Source: Chloroflexota bacterium
GTDB taxonomy: Bacteria > Chloroflexota > Anaerolineae > B4-G1
Length of the DNA stretch: 5,010 bases
Direction of reading: 5' to 3'
Assembly (NCBI GenBank): GCA_011046405.1
Contig: DSAR01000241.1
Span: forward strand, 1-5,010
Notes under the pieces: generated by a model
The model's database searches: none
What the model saw: the letters and a program-made list of their open reading frames with translations, nothing else
Told to the model about the DNA's origin: nothing
Position numbers and translations under genes: made by a program
Shown here: one piece after another, positions 1-4,292 of the stretch
Layout of the letters: every line of letters begins with the position of its first letter
Position numbering within the stretch: the stretch's first letter is position 1

Positions 1-66
1 ATACCAACATACCAATATACCAATATACCAATATACCAACATACCAATATACCAACATACCAACAC
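1..66. repeat. Octamer tandem array 1, upstream of the enoyl-CoA hydratase gene
   Basis: This is a run of eight contiguous copies of ATACCAAY (Y is C or T) from 1 to 64, ending in AC at 65-66, directly before the AGGAGG at 67. The array reaches the left edge of the window, so its true length is unknown. All visible units point the same way. The plus strand has no G in these 66 bases, so the RNA would be essentially unstructured. Read in the register of the other two arrays, the last unit is ACCAACAC (59-66). An inverted half like those in arrays 2 and 3 may lie upstream, outside the window. Function is unknown. Confidence 0.95.
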
Positions 67-72
67 AGGAGG
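67..72 (+). promoter_or_regulatory. Ribosome binding site of the enoyl-CoA hydratase gene
   Basis: A perfect AGGAGG lies 8 nt before the ATG at 81, separated by an A-rich spacer (AAAAAACT). It directly abuts the last octamer of array 1, the same junction seen at the next two genes. Confidence 0.9.
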
Positions 73-80
73 AAAAAACT

Positions 81-881
81 ATGGCTGAATGGCAATATAT
101 TCGGACGGAAATCGAGGAGCAAATCGCAGTGCTGACCATCGATCATCCGCCGGTCAACTCGTTCAACGCCCAGGTGGTGACGGAACTGGGCGCGGCGGTG
201 GATGACCTGCTAGACGACGATGCGGTCAAGGTGATCATCATCACGGGCGGAGGCACCAACGCTTTCGTCGCCGGGGCCGATATCCCGGAGATCAAAGCCT
301 TGTTGGAAAATCCCGGCGAGGATTACGAGGCCGCGCGCCAGTTCCTGGAGCGGGGGCAGGGGACCTTCCTCAAAATTGAACAGGCGAGCAAGCCGGTTAT
401 CGCCGCCATCAATGGCTTTTGCCTGGGCGGTGGATTGGAGCTGGCGATGTCGTGTCATATGCGCATTTGCTCCGACCGGGCGCGCCTGGGTCAACCGGAG
501 ATCAACCTCGGCCTCATCCCCGGATGGGGCGGCACCCAGCGGCTGACGCGCATTGTGGGCAAGGGTAAAGCGGCCGAACTGATCCTCACTGGCGACATGA
601 TCACCGCCCAGGAAGCGTACCGGCTGAACCTGGTGAATAAGGTGGTGCCTTCCGGCGCGGTACTCAAGGAGGCGCAAGGGCTGGCCCGAAAAATCGCGTC
701 CAAGTCCAAGTTCCCCATCGCTGCCAGTTTAGAGGCCATCACTGAAGGGATCAAGGTGCCCATCGAGGAGGGTCTCAATATCGAATTGGAGCAGTTCGTG
801 GGTCTGGCCGATACGGAGGATATCCGAGAGGGCGTCAACGCGTTCCTGGAGAAGCGACAACCGGAGTTCAAGGATCGCTAG
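81..881 (+). CDS. Enoyl-CoA hydratase (crotonase family)
   Basis: This is a complete 266-residue crotonase-fold protein, the usual length for a single-domain enoyl-CoA hydratase. It should add water across the double bond of 2-enoyl-CoA to give 3-hydroxyacyl-CoA in the cytoplasm. The first oxyanion-hole segment is AFVAGADI (61-68). The second is NGFCLGGGLELAMSC (111-125). The segment GQPEINLGLIPGWGGTQRLTR (137-157, key residues Glu140, Gly148, Gly151) carries the family signature. Both catalytic glutamates of true hydratases are present: Glu120, in the position of rat Glu144, and Glu140, in the position of rat Glu164. This favours a genuine hydratase over an isomerase or a catalytically altered relative. 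The ATG is set by a perfect AGGAGG 8 nt upstream, and the stop is TAG. Substrate chain length cannot be read from the sequence; neighbouring dehydrogenase and ETF genes suggest short- or medium-chain substrates. No signal peptide or membrane segment is apparent. Confidence 0.95.
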   Translation: MAEWQYIRTEIEEQIAVLTIDHPPVNSFNAQVVTELGAAVDDLLDDDAVKVIIITGGGTNAFVAGADIPEIKALLENPGEDYEAARQFLERGQGTFLKIEQASKPVIAAINGFCLGGGLELAMSCHMRICSDRARLGQPEINLGLIPGWGGTQRLTRIVGKGKAAELILTGDMITAQEAYRLNLVNKVVPSGAVLKEAQGLARKIASKSKFPIAASLEAITEGIKVPIEEGLNIELEQFVGLADTEDIREGVNAFLEKRQPEFKDR

Positions 882-888
882 GCCGGAG

Positions 889-968
889 GTTGGTAGACCG
901 GTAAATTGGTAGACCGGTATACCAGTTTACCAATATACCAATATACCAATATACCAGTCTACCGACAC
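889..968. repeat. Octamer array 2, orientation-switching, between hydratase and dehydrogenase 1
   Basis: Ten 8-bp units fill almost the whole gap between the hydratase stop and the ribosome site of the next gene. The first units (GTTGGTAG, ACCGGTAA, ATTGGTAG, ACCGGTAT) carry GGTA, the reverse complement of the TACC core. The later units (ACCAGTTT, three ACCAATAT, ACCAGTCT, ACCGACAC) are in the forward orientation. The last unit touches the ATGGAGG segment that holds the Shine-Dalgarno sequence. It is the same repeat family as arrays 1 and 3. Function is unknown. Confidence 0.93.
890..949. repeat. Imperfect inverted repeat (predicted hairpin) inside array 2
   Basis: The orientation switch in array 2 creates two 30-nt arms centred between 919 and 920, on the palindrome GGTATACC (916-923). 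Pairing by hand gives 24 Watson-Crick pairs plus one G-U pair out of 30 positions. Mismatches fall at 915/924, 904/935, 899/940, 898/941 and 896/943. The Shine-Dalgarno sequence at 971 stays outside the stem. No run of T follows it, so it does not look like an intrinsic terminator. Confidence 0.75.
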
Positions 969-970
969 AT

Positions 971-977
971 GGAGGGG
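971..977 (+). promoter_or_regulatory. Ribosome binding site deciding the start of dehydrogenase 1
   Basis: GGAGGGG lies just before the ATG at 981 (5 nt from GGAGG). An in-frame ATG at 969 overlaps this site, and the next upstream start at 906 lies inside the repeat array, so 981 is the supported start. The protein then begins MDFAFSEEQ, matching the MDFSFSPEH start of the neighbouring dehydrogenase. Confidence 0.85.
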
Positions 978-980
978 CTT

Positions 981-2144
981 ATGGACTTCGCATTTAGTGA
1001 AGAACAGGAGATGTTCCTGGCGATGTTTCGGGATTTCTCGGCCAAGGAGGTGGCGCCTCAAGCGGAGGAGTTAGATCACGAGGAGGCGTTACCTCTGGAC
1101 GCGTTGCGCAAGGCGGCTCAGCAGGGCTTCTTGGGTGCGACGTTGCCGGAGAAGTATTTCGGGGCCGAGTTGGATTATCTGAGTTACGTCTTGCTCGTCG
1201 AGACACTGGCGGCCGACTCGGTGTCGATGGCAGTGATGTTAGCGACCCACGTGAGCCTGGCGGCGATGAGTATCCTGGAAAACGGCGACGAGGCGCAGAA
1301 AGAAGCGTGGCTCCCGGTGATGTCCGCTGGTGAGGCGATAGGCGCCTTCGCTCTGACCGAGCCGGATGCCGGGAGCGATGCCGTCTACCAGGGCGGGTCG
1401 GGGTGGCAGACGCGGGCGACGCCGGAGGGTGACGATGTCGTGTTGGACGGCGTCAAGTCCTGGGTCGCCAACGGGGAAGTCGCGGGTATCTTCGTGGTCT
1501 TTGCCCGGGGACCTGAGGGAGGCGACGCTTTTCTCGTGCCGGCGGATGCCTCTGGCCTGACGCTCGGGTATCGTGAACCGACCCTGGGACTGCGTAGCGC
1601 GGCCTTCAATCGCCTCTACCTGGAGAAATGCCGCGTGCCAGCGTCGAACCGGCTGGGCGCACCCGGCGCTGGGGTCGAGATCGCTCGCCAGGCCCAGGAT
1701 CGTATGGCGATCGCGTTGGGTGCGGCTGGTCTGGGCGTGGCAGCCAGTTCTCTGGACGTGGCGAGCCAATTCGCCACCGAGCGGGTGCAGTTTGGCGTGC
1801 CCATTGCCGAAAAGCAGGCCATCCAGCGCTACGTGGCTGAGGTGTTGACTGAAGTGGAGGCGTTACGTTACCTGGTCTATCACGCCGCGTGGGCGGTGGA
1901 CCGGGGGGATGGATTCTCCCGCGATGCTTCGGTGGTCAAGGCCTTTGGCGCCAAGGTTGCGCGTAACGCAACCAACCAGATGTTGCAGGTCCTGGGTGGC
2001 TATGGCTACATGGAGGATTATCCGATGGCGCGCAAATACCGCGACGCCCGCGCACTGGGCATCATCGGCGGCCCCACGGAATTGCACCACGTGCGTATTG
2101 CACAGGACGTCTTCGCCAAGCGAGACGTCGATGTCGTGCCATAA
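981..2144 (+). CDS. Acyl-CoA dehydrogenase 1, with displaced or altered catalytic base
   Basis: This is a 387-residue acyl-CoA dehydrogenase of normal length, an FAD flavoprotein expected to form a 2,3-enoyl-CoA and pass electrons to ETF. The helical N-terminal domain covers roughly 1-120. The middle beta domain holds ALTEPDAGSD (124-133) and KSWVANG (159-165). The C-terminal helical domain holds the FAD-contacting TERVQFG (266-272) and QVLGGYGYMEDYP (336-348). Three key positions are unusual. The C-terminal glutamate of the EGT motif is Gly363 (YRDARALGIIGGPTE). Asp240 (AQDR) lies where isovaleryl- and long-chain acyl-CoA dehydrogenases have their alternative catalytic glutamate (DLER). The threonine of the usual ITNG flavin-contact motif is Ala163. 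The frame is intact throughout, so this is not a decayed gene. It may be an active enzyme using Asp240, or a non-catalytic partner of the next gene's product. The start at 981 is supported by GGAGGGG and by similarity to that neighbour. The substrate is unknown. Confidence 0.93.
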   Translation: MDFAFSEEQEMFLAMFRDFSAKEVAPQAEELDHEEALPLDALRKAAQQGFLGATLPEKYFGAELDYLSYVLLVETLAADSVSMAVMLATHVSLAAMSILENGDEAQKEAWLPVMSAGEAIGAFALTEPDAGSDAVYQGGSGWQTRATPEGDDVVLDGVKSWVANGEVAGIFVVFARGPEGGDAFLVPADASGLTLGYREPTLGLRSAAFNRLYLEKCRVPASNRLGAPGAGVEIARQAQDRMAIALGAAGLGVAASSLDVASQFATERVQFGVPIAEKQAIQRYVAEVLTEVEALRYLVYHAAWAVDRGDGFSRDASVVKAFGAKVARNATNQMLQVLGGYGYMEDYPMARKYRDARALGIIGGPTELHHVRIAQDVFAKRDVDVVP

Positions 2145-2152
2145 ATTGGTAG

Positions 2153-2224
2153 ACTGGTAGACCGGTAGACTGGTAGACTGGTAGACCGGTAGACTGGTAG
2201 ACTGGTAGACCGGTATACTGGTAG
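2153..2224. repeat. 24-bp higher-order tandem repeat within array 3
   Basis: Three 24-bp blocks, each made of the octamers ACTGGTAG, ACCGGTAG and ACTGGTAG, follow one another at 2153-2176, 2177-2200 and 2201-2224. The first two are identical, and the third differs only by T for G at 2216. This nested period shows that the array grew by duplicating triplets of octamers, not only single units. Confidence 0.92.
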
Positions 2225-2267
2225 ACCGGTCTACCAGTATACCAGTATACCAATATACCAGTATACC
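2188..2267. repeat. Long inverted repeat with a perfect 32-bp palindromic core (2212-2243)
   Basis: The arms 2188-2227 and 2228-2267 are reverse complements at 35 of 40 positions when paired by hand. The mismatches are 2211/2244, 2208/2247, 2202/2253, 2200/2255 and 2192/2263. The core from 2212 to 2243 is a perfect palindrome centred on ACCGGT. As RNA it would give a strong hairpin ending 13 nt before the Shine-Dalgarno sequence of the next gene; as DNA it could extrude a cruciform. No T-tract follows, so an intrinsic terminator is not supported. Confidence 0.9.
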
Positions 2268-2280
2268 AACACACCGACAC

Positions 2281-2289
2281 AGGAGGTGA
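2281..2289 (+). promoter_or_regulatory. Ribosome binding site supporting the GTG start of dehydrogenase 2
   Basis: AGGAGGTGA is a nine-base perfect anti-Shine-Dalgarno match, 4 nt before the GTG at 2294 (7 nt measured from AGGAGG). It fixes a GTG start and begins on the base right after the last octamer of array 3. Confidence 0.92.
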
Positions 2290-2293
2290 ACAA

Positions 2294-3460
2294 GTGGACT
2301 TTTCATTTTCTCCAGAACACCAGGCCCTGCGGCGGATGATTCGGGAGTTTGTGAAAAATGAGGTGGCGCCCATCGCGGCCGAGATCGACCGGGAGCACCG
2401 AGTCCCGATGGAGGTGATGCGGAAGCTCGGCGAGGTGGGCTTGTTGGGGGTTTGTTTCCCCCAGGCATACGGCGGGATGGGGGCCGGTGAGACCGGCTAC
2501 TGCATCTTGATGGAGGAATTGGGGCGCGTCTGCACCTCCACGGCGACCAACGTCGGCGCCCACATCGGGATTGGCGCGATGGTGATTCACCTGGATGGCA
2601 CCGAGGAGCAGAAGCAGAAGTACCTGGCGCCGCTGGCTCGGGGAGAGAAGTTTGCGGCCTTTGGGCTGACCGAGGCGAATGCCGGTTCCGACGCGGCGGC
2701 CGTCCGCACCCGCGCTGTGCGGGAGGGAGATTCGTGGATCCTGGACGGTGGTAAGATCTACATCACCAACGGTGGTTACGCCGACGTCATCACCGTGATG
2801 GCGGTGACCGATCCGGCGTTGGGCGCGCGGGGCGGCATCACCGCCTTCATCGTCGAGACCGATTGGGAGGGGTTCTCGGTGGCGCGAGAAGAGGATAAGA
2901 TGGGCATCCGGGGCACCAGCACGGCCGAGTTGGTTTTCGAGGAGTTGCGTGTGCCTCACGAGAATGTGCTGGGCAAGGTCGGTGAGGGTTTTATCCCCTT
3001 TATGAAGTCGCTGGACATGGGGCGCTTGACGCTGGGGGCGGCCGGCCTGGGAGGCGCACAAGGCGCGCTGGATGCGGCTGTCCGGTGGGCCAAGACGCGC
3101 CGTCAGTTCGGGACAGAACTGGCCCACAAGCAGTCGGTGCAGTGGATGATCGCCGACCTGGCGACCGAGATCGAGGCCCTGCGCAGCCTGGTCTATCGCG
3201 TAGCCTGGATGGTCGATACGGGGCAACCCTTTGCCCAGTTGGCGGCGATGGTCAAGATGTACGGTTCAGAGGTGGCATCGCGGGCGATCGATATGGCGCT
3301 CCAGATCCACGGGGGCTTAGGCTTTACACGCGATTTCCTGATCGAGCGGAACTTCCGCGACGCCCGCATCGCCGAGATTTTCGAGGGCACCAACGAGATT
3401 CAGCGCATCGTTATCGCCAGCAACATCTTCCGCGAGCACGGTGTGCGGATTCGACCGTGA
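2294..3460 (+). CDS. Acyl-CoA dehydrogenase 2, short/medium-chain (butyryl-CoA dehydrogenase-like)
   Basis: This is a complete 388-residue FAD acyl-CoA dehydrogenase with all the usual motifs. GLTEANAGSD (124-133) and KIYITNG (154-160, Thr158 at the flavin-contact position) lie in the middle domain. EEDKMGIRGTSTAEL (199-213) forms the beta-domain signature. TRRQFG (268-273) and QIHGGLGFTRDF (337-348) make C-terminal FAD contacts. FRDARIAEIFEGTNEIQR (354-371) carries the catalytic base Glu364. The alternative base position is Gly243 (LDMGR), as in short- and medium-chain enzymes. It should oxidise acyl-CoA to 2-enoyl-CoA and reduce the ETF encoded immediately downstream. The GTG start follows a perfect AGGAGGTGA. 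The gene ends in two in-frame stops, TGA then TAA (3458-3463), 16 nt before etfB. Butyryl-CoA, a branched-chain acyl-CoA or a similar substrate is possible; motifs alone do not decide. Confidence 0.96.
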   Translation: MDFSFSPEHQALRRMIREFVKNEVAPIAAEIDREHRVPMEVMRKLGEVGLLGVCFPQAYGGMGAGETGYCILMEELGRVCTSTATNVGAHIGIGAMVIHLDGTEEQKQKYLAPLARGEKFAAFGLTEANAGSDAAAVRTRAVREGDSWILDGGKIYITNGGYADVITVMAVTDPALGARGGITAFIVETDWEGFSVAREEDKMGIRGTSTAELVFEELRVPHENVLGKVGEGFIPFMKSLDMGRLTLGAAGLGGAQGALDAAVRWAKTRRQFGTELAHKQSVQWMIADLATEIEALRSLVYRVAWMVDTGQPFAQLAAMVKMYGSEVASRAIDMALQIHGGLGFTRDFLIERNFRDARIAEIFEGTNEIQRIVIASNIFREHGVRIRP

Positions 3461-3476
3461 TAAGAGGGGGGACATT

Positions 3477-4292
3477 ATGCGTATAGTCGTTATTCTGGGG
3501 CGCGTTCTCGATCCCGATGGCGTCGTCGTCAACCGGCGACGGGGGCGCGTGTTTGTCAACCGGGAGACCTACATCCTCCAGCCAGCCGATGCCGGGGGAT
3601 TGGAGGCGGCGTTGCGGATCAAGGATGCCGGGGACGATGGTGAAATTGAGGTCGTTGCCCTCCCCCGGGGACCGCTACCTGACGACGACGTGCTCCGTCA
3701 GGCGCTGGTGCTCGGCGCCGACCGGGCGATCTGCCCGGAAGGTTTCGAGGACGCGGATGGTGTGGACGACGCCGCGATGGTGGGCGTGCTGGCGGCGGCG
3801 GTGGCGCGGCTGGGGGACGTTGACCTGGTGCTGACCGGCTCGACGACGTTGGACACCGACCAGGGACAACTCGGTCCTCGGTTGGCCGAGGCGCTGGGTT
3901 GGCCGCAGATCGGGGGCGCGTGGCAGGTGACGATCGCCGACGGTAAGGTTCGGGCCATTTTGTCGGGTGTTCCAGAGGCCGTGACCGTTGGAGCCGATCT
4001 GCCGGCCCTGGTGACGGTGCTGCCGGGCGCACTCAAGCGCCGTTACCCCGACGGCGTGCGCTTGATCAATGTCTACAGGGATGTCGGCGCCATCGCGGAG
4101 GCTTTGGAGCGATGGGACGTGAACGAGTTGGTGGACGAGGCGGCCTTGCAACCGCTCGTAGAGGGACGAGGGCGGGACTTCCCGCCGGAGCGAGAGTTGG
4201 GGGCGCGCGTCGACGGTACATTGTTAGAGCAAGCGCAAGTGGTAGCCGACGCGCTGCGCCGGCACAGGTCCCGGCAGATGAGGAGGGCGTGA
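3477..4292 (+). CDS. etfB: Electron transfer flavoprotein beta subunit
   Basis: This is a 271-residue EtfB/FixA family protein, close to the usual length. It forms the small subunit of the heterodimer that accepts electrons from acyl-CoA dehydrogenases. The N-terminal strand MRIVVILGRVLD corresponds to the family's KILVCVKQVPD type start. LQPADAGGLEAALRIKD (34-50) matches the usual NPFDEYALEEALRLKE segment. The nucleotide-binding loop GSTTLDTDQGQLGP (121-134) matches the family's G-x-x-x-x-D-x-D-x-x-Q-x-G-P pattern. GVPEAVTVGADLPALVTVL (164-182) corresponds to the ETF-beta signature. The partner-recognition region RYPDGVRLINVYRD (189-202) departs from the common RYPxLPxIMKAKKK form. The ATG at 3477 is preferred because GAGGGGGG (3464-3471) lies 5 nt upstream; the longer GTG start at 3441 would overlap dehydrogenase 2 and has no ribosome site. 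The gene's stop overlaps the etfA start by one base, suggesting translational coupling. Whether this ETF bifurcates electrons cannot be decided from this subunit alone. Confidence 0.92.
   Translation: MRIVVILGRVLDPDGVVVNRRRGRVFVNRETYILQPADAGGLEAALRIKDAGDDGEIEVVALPRGPLPDDDVLRQALVLGADRAICPEGFEDADGVDDAAMVGVLAAAVARLGDVDLVLTGSTTLDTDQGQLGPRLAEALGWPQIGGAWQVTIADGKVRAILSGVPEAVTVGADLPALVTVLPGALKRRYPDGVRLINVYRDVGAIAEALERWDVNELVDEAALQPLVEGRGRDFPPERELGARVDGTLLEQAQVVADALRRHRSRQMRRA

Larger units (their letters stand above)
2145..2280. repeat. Octamer array 3, filling the whole gap between the two dehydrogenases
   Basis: Exactly 17 octamers (136 bp) run from the base after the dehydrogenase 1 stop codon to the base before AGGAGGTG. 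The first ten are of the inverted type (ATTGGTAG, ACTGGTAG, ACCGGTAG and similar). Unit 11, ACCGGTCT (2225-2232), is the pivot. The last six are forward (ACCAGTAT twice, ACCAATAT, ACCAGTAT, ACCAACAC, ACCGACAC). There is no non-repeat spacer at either end. It is the same family as arrays 1 and 2. Function is unknown; candidates are mRNA stabilisation or processing, a translation-spacing element, or a small mobile or amplifying repeat. Confidence 0.96.

Noticed and set aside
1..66. Promoter with TATA-like -10 elements in array 1
   Set aside because: The TATACC-like strings are part of the repeat and occur in every unit; no convincing -35 and -10 pair can be singled out.
906..980. Upstream starts (906 and 969) for dehydrogenase 1
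   Set aside because: 906 lies in the repeat array and 969 overlaps the Shine-Dalgarno sequence; 981 gives the normal family N-terminus.
981..2144. Dehydrogenase 1 as a decaying pseudogene
   Set aside because: The frame is complete, FAD motifs are intact, codon use matches its neighbours and it has a good ribosome site; only specific active-site positions differ.
2145..2280. CRISPR array
   Set aside because: Units are 8 bp with no spacers; it is a tandem repeat with an orientation switch.
2188..2280. Intrinsic transcription terminator
   Set aside because: The stem is long but is not followed by a T-tract, and the downstream gene belongs to the same functional set.
1863..2468. Minus-strand reading frame of about 200 codons spanning array 3
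   Set aside because: It overlaps both dehydrogenase genes antisense, and its middle is only translated octamer repeat (VYQSTSLP period); no family motif or ribosome site.
2303..3226. Minus-strand reading frame of 307 codons
   Set aside because: It lies entirely opposite the strongly supported dehydrogenase 2 and has no recognisable domain; a shadow of GC-rich codon use.
3441..3476. Longer GTG start for etfB
   Set aside because: It overlaps the end of dehydrogenase 2, lacks a ribosome site, and adds 12 residues before the canonical MRIVVILGRV start.
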